Assembly: GCA_964561145.1 (NCBI GenBank)
Contig: CAZLNZ010000020.1
Span: 1-39,635 of the forward strand
DNA: 39,635 nt
Direction: 5' to 3'
Source: RUG14300 sp964561145
GTDB lineage: Bacteria > Bacillota > Clostridia > Christensenellales > CAG-1252
Both the position numbers and the translations under genes were made by a program. Below the pieces are notes generated by a model. It worked only from the letters and a program-made list of their open reading frames with translations. It was not told where the DNA came from and searched no databases. This document shows, piece after piece, positions 23,221-30,576 of the stretch (the first letter of the stretch is position 1; every line of letters begins with the position of its first letter).

Positions 23221-23311
23221 AATAAGACATTACGACAACTCCAATTTGACGAGGTGAAACGACAATGGATAATCCTAATAGTGATTAAACAGCCACGAAT
23301 GACTTTCTATT

Positions 23312-23345
23312 ATGTAGTACAATCCAATGTTTTGACCGGTCGATA
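23312..23345 (+). repeat. 34-bp direct repeat, left copy
   Basis: It is identical to 25605-25638 except for one base (A for T at the eighth position). In one frame both read VVQSNVLTGR, and the mismatch is silent, so the repeat may derive from coding sequence or be a recombination site. Confidence 0.85.
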
Positions 23346-23622
23346 AGGTGGTCATTGTTTACTTCATTGATGCCATTGTTTGGTTATTCATACATCTGAA
23401 TGGAGAGGAAATGGGGTTTATTGAATGGGAAAAACAGATATTGGGATGTTTGTATGAGAATTATTGAAAACTGATTTTTTAATATTTTATTTAGTTATCA
23501 TTTTTTTGTTGACTGTTTTTTTGAAACTTCATTTTTCTTTTTGTAATAACCTTGAATAGCAAAATATTGTTTTCGCTCTTTATCACTGGCAAATTTTTTT
23601 GTCTTAGACTTTGTATATATCT

Positions 23623-24369
23623 TTAACCCATACATTCGTTGTATTCCTCCTCGTATATCTTATCAAGATAGTTGATTATCTTTTCACACATTGTTTTAGT
23701 TATTTCCATATTCTCTTGTAATACTAATATTTTATGTACCGTGGATAGTCTTATTGCTTGTGGGTGATTGTAACTGTCAATGCCGATAATATGATTGTGT
23801 CCATATATAGGTGATAGCTCAATGGAAACAGGAAAAAAAGTGAATGTGTTTTCATTTGTATAGAATCTACACTGGTTTCCTTCTCGTATAGCATCCCTGA
23901 GTGGTGATACCAAATTGAAAGCGTATAGATATTCTCTCTGCCCCAGTGTTTTTGATGCATATTCGGACAGGAGCGTTCTCACGTAATTTGTAAAATCTGT
24001 ATTGTAAAAAGCAAGTCGTTTATCATGTATAATTATAAAATCGTCATATTTATCTTTGCTAATGCGAAAAGGGACGTTTGCAGTACCGTCGTCATGAAAT
24101 GTGAACGGATACAAATAAACACTATGGATGCTTTGTGCGCATATCTTTGCCATTTGCTCGTCCCCGTTGGTGAACTTCAAGAGTTGATTAAAAAGATCTT
24201 CCTGGTAATCTGACAATGTCGGGATTAGATTGTTTAGGAAGCCACTGATGTTTGGTTTACGATTTTTTATGAACCCATAATAATATGCATCGCTCTGTAG
24301 GACTCTAATAACATCTATTGGCAATGTGAAATTTGTTGATGAATTGAATGTTAATCTTGAATTGTTCAT
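23623..24369 (-). CDS. WYL-like domain putative transcriptional regulator
   Basis: This is a protein of about 248 residues. The N-terminal region has a basic strand/helix pattern (LPIDVIRVL, then NISGFLNNLIPTLSDYQEDL) that could be a ribbon-helix-helix-like DNA-binding part. The C-terminal half resembles a WYL ligand-sensing domain: SPLRDAIREGNQCRFYTNENTFTFFPVSI, then GHNHIIGIDSYNHPQAIRLSTVHKILVL. WYL regulators often control defence and stress loci. The start is ATG 24369. It has no ribosome site but sits 6 nt after a perfect promoter, so the message is predicted leaderless. It is divergent from the toxin-like/immunity-like pair and inside the 34-bp repeats, and may regulate that pair. Confidence 0.6.
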   Translation of the reverse strand: MNNSRLTFNSSTNFTLPIDVIRVLQSDAYYYGFIKNRKPNISGFLNNLIPTLSDYQEDLFNQLLKFTNGDEQMAKICAQSIHSVYLYPFTFHDDGTANVPFRISKDKYDDFIIIHDKRLAFYNTDFTNYVRTLLSEYASKTLGQREYLYAFNLVSPLRDAIREGNQCRFYTNENTFTFFPVSIELSPIYGHNHIIGIDSYNHPQAIRLSTVHKILVLQENMEITKTMCEKIINYLDKIYEEEYNECMG

Positions 24370-24375
24370 ATTTTT

Positions 24376-24404
24376 AGTATACAAGTTGTATAGCGGTTTG
24401 TCAA
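24376..24404 (-). promoter_or_regulatory. Promoter of WYL-like gene (predicted leaderless)
   Basis: On the minus strand: TTGACA (24404-24399), 17 nt, TATACT (24381-24376), then 6 nt to the ATG. Confidence 0.75.
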
Positions 24405-24562
24405 TAAATAATTTATAAAAAGTGCAAACATCAACGATTCTTTTTAAAAGTTGTATAGTGAAAATCCTGAACACTTTGCTATTTTATTTTAGCTATTTTT
24501 GTGTTAAGATGATATTGCAAGATTAATGCGTCTTGACATTTATATCAAAGTGAGGTACAATT

Positions 24563-25051
24563 ATGTTAGAAAAAATAGTTGATAAAATTGTTTATTCAAT
24601 TACAAAGAAACCTAAATACTGTGTGGAAGTTAAAAATCCACCTAAAACTGCAGTTGAAAAGCTAGCACGTTCACAGGATTCTCGGCAGGTGCAGTACAAC
24701 AGATGGAGCAGGAGGTATAAAGTATATTCGGGTTCATATCTGCCTAGAAAACCAGAAGATTTGGAGAAAAAGGGCTGGGTGAAGAAACGAGTGAGTGATA
24801 ATAAGCATTATGTTTATCAGCGTAAAAGCACGAATCAAACGGTACGCCATGATGGCGAGCGTATTAATAAAGATGGTACTGTTGTCCCATCGCATTGGCA
24901 TTGGCTCGTATGGTGGAGACCTTATTTCGGAGATCGTACACGAAGACGATTTAATAATGCAAAAAACAGTGAAAAGATTTATTACAACAGGTATGGCGAA
25001 AAAACCAATTCTAATCGGACAGATTACCACATTGACAAAGATGTGGGTTAG
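24563..25051 (+). CDS. Small toxin-like protein
   Basis: This is a 162-residue, very basic protein with no signal peptide. The stretch YLPRKPEDLEKKGWVKKR ... HYVYQRKSTNQTVRHDGE ... VVPSHWHW resembles the C-terminal tips of polymorphic toxins (a P..dL...GW start, an 'nqxvrhD' strand and a final HxH). The HWHW cluster and several Arg could form a nuclease-type active site. That is inference; I cannot name a family. It stands alone, without the usual long delivery region. GAGG lies about 7 nt before the ATG. The next gene, 108 nt on, looks like an immunity partner. Confidence 0.5.
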   Translation: MLEKIVDKIVYSITKKPKYCVEVKNPPKTAVEKLARSQDSRQVQYNRWSRRYKVYSGSYLPRKPEDLEKKGWVKKRVSDNKHYVYQRKSTNQTVRHDGERINKDGTVVPSHWHWLVWWRPYFGDRTRRRFNNAKNSEKIYYNRYGEKTNSNRTDYHIDKDVG

Positions 25052-25159
25052 TGTGAATTGCAACTAGGTTTTTGAAGCGATTTCATTTATATGATCGATT
25101 GATTGGTGAATGATTGGATTTGTAGTATTAGCCTTTTATGGTGAAATGGGAGCACAATT

Positions 25160-25582
25160 ATGAAAGCTGAAGAATTTTTTCAAATTTACAATTTTGAGTA
25201 TCACGATGGAAATGTTTCCAATGTCATATTCGATGCTGATGATATGATATTGACGGTTATAAGATGTCCAATAACTTTAAAATCTAAAGAAGATGAGGAC
25301 TCATTATTCCAACGTTTGAAATTTAAGAATGTTTCTGATATTTATTTATGGAATGATGATAAGATATACACTTCGTCTACTTTATGGGAAGATATGTGGA
25401 AAACAGCATCACAAAAAGATGTTGAAGACATTTTTGCAAATGGCGTACATAGTTGGATTGATGATGCTTTCTATAATAATGGCATGGTGGTATACGATTA
25501 TTTATTACGTTTTAAGTGTGCTGATATAGAAATATTGGAATCAAGAACTAATCCTGAATATTTAAAAGCTCCAGTTGACTAA
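25160..25582 (+). CDS. Immunity-like acidic protein, unknown family
   Basis: This is a 140-residue acidic cytosolic protein. The opening FEYHDGNVSNVIFDADDMILTVIRCP is a short beta-hairpin pattern seen in several small immunity and DUF proteins (H-D-G-x-V ... hydrophobic strand). The rest is mixed alpha/beta with many Asp and Glu. It follows the basic toxin-like gene on the same strand with a nearly identical start context (GGGAG...CACAATT-ATG against GAGG-TACAATT-ATG). The acid/base pairing and position suggest an antitoxin or immunity partner, by context only. Confidence 0.45.
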   Translation: MKAEEFFQIYNFEYHDGNVSNVIFDADDMILTVIRCPITLKSKEDEDSLFQRLKFKNVSDIYLWNDDKIYTSSTLWEDMWKTASQKDVEDIFANGVHSWIDDAFYNNGMVVYDYLLRFKCADIEILESRTNPEYLKAPVD

Positions 25583-25604
25583 ATACTACAAGTAATGGTT
25601 TACC

Positions 25605-25638
25605 ATGTAGTTCAATCCAATGTTTTGACCGGTCGATA
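25605..25638 (+). repeat. 34-bp direct repeat, right copy
   Basis: This is the partner of 23312-23345. Together they bracket the WYL-like, toxin-like and immunity-like genes (start-to-start 2293 bp). After it the frame stays open to about 25801 (GRYDESKLLCVFIYF...), which may be a second gene remnant. Confidence 0.85.
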
Positions 25639-25745
25639 TGATGAGTCCAAGCTTCTTTGTGTGTTTATCTATTTTATCAGGATACGTGGAATTTACTTTG
25701 GGAATTCACTGAATAAAGAAATTTTTACAAAATTACAAAAAAAAG

Positions 25746-25774
25746 TTGACAGTCAAGTCCTATTATGTTATCCT
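25746..25774 (+). promoter_or_regulatory. Promoter of rpmG-secE-nusG
   Basis: TTGACA (25746-25751), 17 nt, TATCCT (25769-25774). Confidence 0.75.
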
Positions 25775-25781
25775 ATTTTAG

Positions 25782-25807
25782 CACCTCGCAGTGGGGTGTA
25801 ATTTTTT
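25782..25807 (+). promoter_or_regulatory. Hairpin at 5' end of rpmG message
   Basis: CACCTC (25782-25787) pairs with GGGGTG (25793-25798), loop GCAGT, followed by TAATTTTTT. It starts at about +1 of the predicted transcript, so it is either a 5' stabilising stem or a very early terminator-like element. Confidence 0.5.
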
Positions 25808-25822
25808 CAAAGGAGTTCCGTT

Positions 25823-25987
25823 ATGGCACAAAAAGAAGCTCGCGCAAGAATTACCCTTGCTTGCACCGAATGCAAACAACGTAACTATAACACAAAAAAG
25901 AACAAGAAAAACACACCCGATCGTATCGAGATGAATAAATATTGTCCTTTCTGCAGAAAACATACGCTTCATAAGGAAGCAAAATAA
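25823..25987 (+). CDS. rpmG: 50S ribosomal protein L33
   Basis: This is a 54-residue large-subunit ribosomal protein. The sequence shows ITLACTECKQRNY and YCPFCRKHTLHKEAK, that is, two CxxC zinc pairs of the zinc-containing L33 form. AAAGGAG lies 8 nt before the ATG. It heads the secE-nusG-rplK cluster in the usual Firmicutes order and is followed by secE after 18 nt. Confidence 0.97.
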   Translation: MAQKEARARITLACTECKQRNYNTKKNKKNTPDRIEMNKYCPFCRKHTLHKEAK

Positions 25988-26005
25988 GCTTTTTGGAGGT
26001 TTTTT

Positions 26006-26290
26006 ATGGCAAAAGACGCAGCTCAAAGAGCTAAAAAGAATACCGTTAAGGAAAATCCGACAAAGAATGGTAAGCCTGCAAAGCCCAACAAGTTTAAGCT
26101 TTTCTTTAAGAAAATAGCTGATGGATTCCGTAAGCTTCGTTCCGAGTTGAAAAAGGTTACATGGCCTACCTTTAAGGGCGTTTTGAAGCAAACTGCCGTT
26201 GTTTTGGTTGTAACCCTGTTCTTCCTTGTAATAATCGGCGGTATCGATGCAGGCTTGAACGCATTGTTTAAGCTTTTGATTTCTCACTAA
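26006..26290 (+). CDS. secE: Preprotein translocase subunit SecE
   Basis: SecE is the essential small subunit that clamps the SecY channel. It has 94 residues: a basic N-terminal extension (to about 30), the conserved amphipathic KIADGFRKLRSELKKVTWPTFKGVLKQT with the WP motif, and one membrane helix VVLVVTLFFLVIIGGIDAGLN. The position between rpmG and nusG is canonical. GGAGG is 7 nt upstream. Confidence 0.96.
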   Translation: MAKDAAQRAKKNTVKENPTKNGKPAKPNKFKLFFKKIADGFRKLRSELKKVTWPTFKGVLKQTAVVLVVTLFFLVIIGGIDAGLNALFKLLISH

Positions 26291-26305
26291 TAAGGATCTA
26301 GTAAA

Positions 26306-26839
26306 ATGAACGAGGATAGAAGCAGTTTAGCAAGCTGGTATATAATTCATACTTATTCCACCTTTGAACACGCTGTCAGAGATAATATTCTACGCATGGT
26401 TGAAAACAACGGATTGCAGGATTATATTTTTGAGGTTGTAGTTCCCGAGGAGGAAGAAGTTGTTGAAAAGAACGGCAAGCGTAAAATCGTAACACGTAGA
26501 AAGTTTCCGTCCTACGCATTTATCAAAATGATATATACCGACCACGTTTACTTTATGGTCACTCACATTAGGGGTGTAACTGGTTTCGTTGGTGCAGGTG
26601 GTAGACCGGAAGCCTTGAATGCGGACGAGGTACGCAGAATGGGTCTTGAGAAGGTAAAAGCGGAGGATTTAGGAATTCAAATCGGAGATCAGGTTCGCAT
26701 AATATCCGGAGCATTCGAGAGCTATTACGGAGAGGTATCCGGTATAGATGCAGGCAACGGCATAATTGAAGTCGTTCTCTCAATGTTCGGAAAGCCTACG
26801 CCAATCAAGCTTGAGTTTAATCAAGTAGAAAAGGCATAA
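26306..26839 (+). CDS. nusG: Transcription termination/antitermination protein NusG
   Basis: NusG binds RNA polymerase and links it to ribosomes or Rho. It has 177 residues. The N-terminal NGN domain shows ASWYIIHTYSTFEHAVRDNI and the KFPSYAFIKMIYTDHVYFMVTHIRGVTGFVG core. The C-terminal KOW domain is QIGDQVRIISGAFESYYGEV ... VVLSMFGKPTPIKLEF. It follows secE after 15 nt. Confidence 0.97.
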   Translation: MNEDRSSLASWYIIHTYSTFEHAVRDNILRMVENNGLQDYIFEVVVPEEEEVVEKNGKRKIVTRRKFPSYAFIKMIYTDHVYFMVTHIRGVTGFVGAGGRPEALNADEVRRMGLEKVKAEDLGIQIGDQVRIISGAFESYYGEVSGIDAGNGIIEVVLSMFGKPTPIKLEFNQVEKA

Positions 26840-26871
26840 CAAACAATCAAGCATCTGGCTTGAGAAAATAA

Positions 26872-26913
26872 TGGGAGAAGGGTAAAATATTCTAGTGCTC
26901 TTCGTTAAAACCA
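26872..26913 (+). promoter_or_regulatory. Putative L1-binding leader of rplK-rplA
   Basis: TGG (26872-26874) can pair with CCA (26911-26913) and GAAG (26877-26880) with CTTC (26900-26903). They are separated by GGA-like and GTTAAAA internal-loop bases, the form of the L1 target on 23S rRNA. It lies just before rplK, where L1 represses its own message in many bacteria. Confidence 0.55.
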
Positions 26914-26940
26914 CGTTTGCATAGTAAGGAGGTATTCACT

Positions 26941-27366
26941 ATGGCAAAAAAGATTAAAGCGGTTGTAAAGCTTCAGCTTCCCGCAGGTAAGGCAACAGCG
27001 GGTCCGCCCGTAGGTTCCACCCTCGGTCCGCACGGTATCAATATACCCGGATTTGTAAAAGAGTTCAATGAGAAAACGTCAAAAGACATCGGATTAGTAA
27101 TCCCTGTTATAATGACTATATTTGTTGATCGTACTTTCAGTTTCATCTTAAAGACTCCTCCCGCACCTGTTCTTATTAAGAAGGCAGCAGGAATTGAGCA
27201 CGCATCCGGTGTTCCTAACAAAAACAAGGTTGCAACTCTCACCAAGGCTCAAGTAGAGGAAATTGCAAAGATGAAAATGCCCGACCTCAATGCAGGTTCG
27301 TTAGAGGCTGCTTGCAGCATGATTAAAGGCACTGCTCGTTCAATGGGCGTTGTCGTGGAAGACTAA
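26941..27366 (+). CDS. rplK: 50S ribosomal protein L11
   Basis: This is a 141-residue stalk-base protein that binds the GTPase centre of 23S rRNA. KLQLPAGKATAGPPVGSTLGPHGINI is the universal N-terminal signature; TPPAPVLIKKAAG and CSMIKGTARSMGVVVED are the C-terminal rRNA-binding part. The start ATG 26941 has AAGGAGG upstream; the longer frame from 26917 is rejected. rplA follows after 11 nt. Confidence 0.97.
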   Translation: MAKKIKAVVKLQLPAGKATAGPPVGSTLGPHGINIPGFVKEFNEKTSKDIGLVIPVIMTIFVDRTFSFILKTPPAPVLIKKAAGIEHASGVPNKNKVATLTKAQVEEIAKMKMPDLNAGSLEAACSMIKGTARSMGVVVED

Positions 27367-27377
27367 GGAGGTATTAC

Positions 27378-28079
27378 ATGGCTAATAAATTTAAAGGTAG
27401 CAGAAGATACACCAAGGTTGCTGCAAACGTAGAAAGAGGCAAAATTTATGATGTTGAAGAAGGCTTGAACCTTGCTATTCAAAATTCTACAGCAAAGTTC
27501 GACGAGTCTGTAGAACTTCACTGCCGTCTCGGTGTTGATCCTCGTCACGCTGACCAACAAGTTCGTGGCGTATGCGTACTCCCCAACGGAACAGGTAAAA
27601 AAGTTAAGGTTTTAGTATTCGCAAAGGGCGAAAAGGCAGATCAAGCTGTAGCTGCAGGTGCCGACTACGTTGGTGCAGAAGAGCTTATTGCTAAGATCCA
27701 AAAGGAAAACTGGTTTGATTTCGACGTATGTATCACCAGTCCCGATATGATGCCTTTGATCGGTCGTATCGCAAAGTTGTTGGGACCTAAGGGATTAATG
27801 CCTAACCCCAAGAGCGGTACCGTTACCCAAGATATCCCCAAGGCTATTCACGATGCTAAGGCTGGTAAAGTTGAGTACAGACTTGACAAAACCGCTATCA
27901 TCCACTTAACCTTCGGTAAGGTTAGCTTTGGTGCTGAAAAGTTGAAAGAAAACCTTGAAACCGTCCTTGATGCAATTGTTAAGGCTAAGCCCGCAAGTGC
28001 AAAGGGAACCTATCTCAAGAGTGTAGTAATCACTACAACCATGGGTGCAGGTATTAAGATTTCCTATAACAAGCAATAG
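27378..28079 (+). CDS. rplA: 50S ribosomal protein L1
   Basis: This 233-residue protein of the L1 stalk also represses the L11-L1 message. RRYTKVAANVERGKIYDVEEGL opens the protein; GRIAKLLGPKGLMPNPKSGTVT is the family signature; KGTYLKSVVITTTMGAGIKI closes it. GGAGG lies upstream, 11 nt after rplK. Confidence 0.97.
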   Translation: MANKFKGSRRYTKVAANVERGKIYDVEEGLNLAIQNSTAKFDESVELHCRLGVDPRHADQQVRGVCVLPNGTGKKVKVLVFAKGEKADQAVAAGADYVGAEELIAKIQKENWFDFDVCITSPDMMPLIGRIAKLLGPKGLMPNPKSGTVTQDIPKAIHDAKAGKVEYRLDKTAIIHLTFGKVSFGAEKLKENLETVLDAIVKAKPASAKGTYLKSVVITTTMGAGIKISYNKQ

Positions 28080-28090
28080 TTTTTATCTAG

Positions 28091-28123
28091 TGTAAGATTT
28101 TGAGGGATAACCTCAAAATCTTA
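28091..28123 (+). terminator. Stem-loop after rplA
   Basis: GTAAGATTTTGAGG and CCTCAAAATCTTAC form a 14-bp perfect stem with a 5-nt loop. No T-run follows, so it may act as a processing or partial termination site between rplKA and rplJL. Confidence 0.55.
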
Positions 28124-28133
28124 CTAAAAACGT

Positions 28134-28162
28134 TTGACAAATAGTTAAGCGTCATTTAAAAT
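28134..28162 (+). promoter_or_regulatory. Promoter of rplJ-rplL
   Basis: TTGACA (28134-28139), 17 nt, TAAAAT (28157-28162). Confidence 0.8.
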
Positions 28163-28175
28163 AATAACGTTCATT

Positions 28176-28279
28176 CTAAGACAGTAAGTGGTGCATGCCT
28201 TAAAGTTGCTTACCGAGGTGATATAACAAATGCGATTGTAGTTTCCTCTTGTCTTGATATGAACTTGAGGATTTTTTTA
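28176..28279 (+). promoter_or_regulatory. Ribosomal protein L10 leader with attenuator
   Basis: AAGACAGTAAGTGG ... GCTTACCGAGGTGATATAAC matches the L10-leader pattern (GTAAG/CTTAC stem with the ACCGAGG core), where the L10-L12 complex binds. A terminator follows: TCCTC (28244-28248) with GAGGA (28267-28271), then seven T. Excess L10-L12 should favour termination. Confidence 0.85.
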
Positions 28280-28316
28280 TAAATTACCGCTTATGCGGAA
28301 ACAGGAGGTTTGATAA

Positions 28317-28847
28317 ATGTCATCTAAAGCTATCTTAGAGCAAAAAGAACAAATTGTCGAAGAGATTAAGCAAAAGATACAGGATGCTTCTTCCGTTGTT
28401 ATCGTTGGTTATCAAGGCATTACCGCTGGTGAAGATACCGAATTACGTGCAGCACTTCGTAACGCTGGCGTAGAATATAAGGTTCTCAAAAACCGTTTGG
28501 TGATGAAAGCATTCAACGAGCTTGGCTATACCGAATTCGACTCAGTCCTTGAAGGACCTAGTGCATTCGCATTTGCACCCAAGCAAGATCCTGCTTGTGC
28601 GGCCAAAATTCTTCTTGAGTTTGGTGCAAAGAAGGGTAAGATTGTTGCAAAGGCAGGCTTAGTTGACGGCGTTGCTCTCGACGTTAACGGTGTTAAAGAG
28701 TTGGCAGAATTGCCTTCAAAAGAAGTTCTTGTTGCAAAAGTATTGGGAATGCTTCAAGCTCCCATCACAGGTTTCGTGCGTGTATTGAACGGCACGATTG
28801 GCGGATTAGCTATAGCATTAAAGGCTATTGCTGACAAACAAAATTAA
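28317..28847 (+). CDS. rplJ: 50S ribosomal protein L10
   Basis: This 176-residue stalk protein anchors L7/L12 dimers. VIVGYQGITAGEDTELRAALRNAGVEYKVLKNRL is the rRNA-binding signature. The C-terminal helix (LGMLQAPITGFVRVLNGTIGGLAIALKAI) binds L12. It is translated from its own leader-controlled message, with AGGAGG upstream. Confidence 0.97.
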   Translation: MSSKAILEQKEQIVEEIKQKIQDASSVVIVGYQGITAGEDTELRAALRNAGVEYKVLKNRLVMKAFNELGYTEFDSVLEGPSAFAFAPKQDPACAAKILLEFGAKKGKIVAKAGLVDGVALDVNGVKELAELPSKEVLVAKVLGMLQAPITGFVRVLNGTIGGLAIALKAIADKQN

Positions 28848-28871
28848 AAAAATTAATCGGAGGATATAACC

Positions 28872-29249
28872 ATGGCAGACATTCAAAAAATGATAGAAGA
28901 AATTAAAGGTATGACCGTTCTCGAGCTCAACAATCTCGTTAAGGCTCTTGAAGAAGAGTTCGGCGTTAGCGCCGCTGCTCCCGTAGCTGTAGCTGCTGCT
29001 CCCGCTGGTGCTGCTGCTCCCGCTCAAGAAGAAAAGACAGAGTTCACCGTAGTATTAAAGGGCTACGATGCAGCTGCTAAGCTTAAGGTAGTTAAGGCTG
29101 TTAAGGAACTCACCGGTCTCGCTCTTGGCGAAGCTAAGGCTCTCGTTGACAATGCTCCTAAGGCTATCAAAGAGAACATCTCCAAGGAAGAGTGCGATAA
29201 GCTCGTTGCTTCTTTGAAGGAAGCTGGTGCGGAAGTAGAAGTTAAGTAA
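28872..29249 (+). CDS. rplL: 50S ribosomal protein L7/L12
   Basis: This 125-residue stalk protein recruits translation factors. The N-terminal dimerisation part (MTVLELNNLVKALEEEF) is followed by an Ala/Pro hinge (about 35-55). The globular factor-binding domain is KTEFTVVLKGYDAAAKLKVVKAVKELTGLALGEAKALVDNAPK. It follows rplJ after 24 nt. The expected next gene, rpoB, is absent; a terminator and an unrelated lipoprotein follow. Confidence 0.97.
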   Translation: MADIQKMIEEIKGMTVLELNNLVKALEEEFGVSAAAPVAVAAAPAGAAAPAQEEKTEFTVVLKGYDAAAKLKVVKAVKELTGLALGEAKALVDNAPKAIKENISKEECDKLVASLKEAGAEVEVK

Positions 29250-29320
29250 TTTTACTAAACACAAACCAAACTGCGACAATTTGTCTGCTATCATTAGCGG
29301 AAAAATTGTGTCAGCGTATT

Positions 29321-29349
29321 AGCGGAAGGCTTTTGCTTTCCGCTTTTTC
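29321..29349 (+). terminator. Terminator of rplJ-rplL
   Basis: AGCGGAAGGC (29321-29330) pairs with GCTTTCCGCT (29335-29344), one mismatch, loop TTTT, then a T-run. From here to 29579 no gene is seen. Confidence 0.9.
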
Positions 29350-29536
29350 GTTTTGCATATTAGGCTATCCTCGCCCCAACATTTATTATAGAGCCCAAAA
29401 ATAATGTCTGCGGCATTTTAATTAATTATATCGGTCAAATAACTTATTATCGTATATACAAGGTCTATTATTAATTAGATATTTGTCAACGGACTTCTCT
29501 TAATCTATAATTAGTGTTATCTACAATCGGCTTTTA

Positions 29537-29567
29537 TTGACTTCTTAAGCTTTTTATGTTAACATAA
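29537..29567 (+). promoter_or_regulatory. Promoter and palindrome before lipoprotein gene
   Basis: A possible -35 TTGACT (29537-29542) and -10 TAACAT (29560-29565) are 17 nt apart. The -10 overlaps a perfect 14-bp palindrome, TTATGTTAACATAA (29554-29567), which may be an operator. Confidence 0.4.
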
Positions 29568-29579
29568 CCTAGGTGAAAT

Positions 29580-30413
29580 ATGAAAAAGTTCTTATCATTT
29601 ATTATACTAATAGCGATTTTGTCAATACTTTTTGTCGGATGTAACGGCATATCCGATAATAAGACTTACTATAAGTATTCCTACGATTCTCTCACCAACA
29701 CTTTTATTAAGAGTGGGGATTCGCTATGCTTTTCTAATGGATTAAAGGCATATCGTTATTGCTATAGCTTTGGCGTAAGCATTATGGGCGACGTTGAGGA
29801 TAGCTATTCCGGGTATTCATTGAAGTTAAACTCAGACATTTCCGTTGCCCTTTTGGGCTTAGATAAAGCATTAGAGGAGGATTCTGTTTCTTTGGAGGAA
29901 TATGAAAAGCTTCGTAAACAGTTAGAGGATAATCTTTCCTCGTCACAAAAATTTTTTTCCTATAAAAAATACCTTTTTGATACCGACTCAATTTCTCTGA
30001 TAAAATCAATAGAGGACTGGGATGAAAAAACTCCTCTTTCTTCTCCGGAGGGAGTTTATGAATTCACCAATGATTCTAAAACCTTATATAAACTCGAGAG
30101 CGGCTTTGTTTACGTAATAACAATTGATGATAAAGGTAAGCAAACCGAAAAGGATAGTCCTGTTGCAAAGTATTTGGTTCAAGATTCTTTCTTGAGCATC
30201 ACTCGTATTAATTCTGACGGCTCAGACTTGCTTATTGAAGGCAAAAAGCAAACACTTAGCTATTTATTCGCACAAATAGCATACCCTGATGATTTTGGAG
30301 ATTTTGATCTTAGCGAGGATAATGAGTATCTCGATACTATAAGGGAAAGTGCAAAAAAGCTTGCAGGAAAAAAACTTTCAGTTCTAGCAAATTCTTTTTA
30401 TTCTGCGGAGTAA
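29580..30413 (+). CDS. Lipoprotein of unknown function
   Basis: This is a 277-residue secreted lipoprotein. Basic KK start, hydrophobic segment (residues 5-20) and lipobox LFVGC are clear. The mature part is acidic and mostly beta-rich with one charged helix (about 95-125, ALEEDSVSLEEYEKLRKQLEDN). I recognise no family. A region near 155-215 (GVYEFTNDSKTLYKLESGFVYVITID) looks like a beta-barrel or lipocalin-like strand set, seen in several small Clostridia lipoproteins. AGGTG lies 6 nt upstream. It stands alone between the L12 terminator and the repeat nest. Confidence 0.75.
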   Translation: MKKFLSFIILIAILSILFVGCNGISDNKTYYKYSYDSLTNTFIKSGDSLCFSNGLKAYRYCYSFGVSIMGDVEDSYSGYSLKLNSDISVALLGLDKALEEDSVSLEEYEKLRKQLEDNLSSSQKFFSYKKYLFDTDSISLIKSIEDWDEKTPLSSPEGVYEFTNDSKTLYKLESGFVYVITIDDKGKQTEKDSPVAKYLVQDSFLSITRINSDGSDLLIEGKKQTLSYLFAQIAYPDDFGDFDLSEDNEYLDTIRESAKKLAGKKLSVLANSFYSAE

Positions 30414-30450
30414 TTGAAACAGATCGTATAAAGCAATGCTTTATTTTTCA

Positions 30451-30516
30451 AGGAAAGCCCGAAAGGCAAAAGCCCGGAGTCGAACTCCATAGAAGCGATA
30501 CGAAGTATCGGTATAC
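30451..30516. repeat. Structured dispersed repeat, copy 3 (degenerate)
   Basis: GGAAAGCC-CGAAA-GGC, GGAGTCGAACTCC, then hairpin CGATAC-GAA-GTATCG (30496-30510) and GGTAT. The last hairpin has a compensated base-pair change relative to CGACAC/GTGTCG of copies 1 and 2. Confidence 0.7.
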
Positions 30517-30576
30517 GTTAAGAATAATTACTAGAATGTGGTAAAAAATCAAAATCTACAGCGATAATTAGTATAA

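Larger units (their letters stand above)
22987..23622. other. Intergenic region with repeats and gene remnant
   Basis: There is no intact gene in about 640 nt. It holds structured-repeat copy 1 (23141-23220), the left 34-bp direct repeat (23312-23345) and a short open stretch at about 23337-23467. The stretch reads like the tail of a degraded gene (PVDKVVIVYFIDAI ... WEKQILGCLYENY then stop) and starts inside the direct repeat. Confidence 0.5.

Noticed and set aside
24795..25067. 90-residue frame overlapping the toxin-like gene
   Set aside because: It is a shifted-frame shadow with no ribosome site.
25595..25801. 68-residue frame before rpmG
   Set aside because: It starts in the 34-bp repeat and runs through the rpmG promoter, with no ribosome site; treated as a gene remnant.
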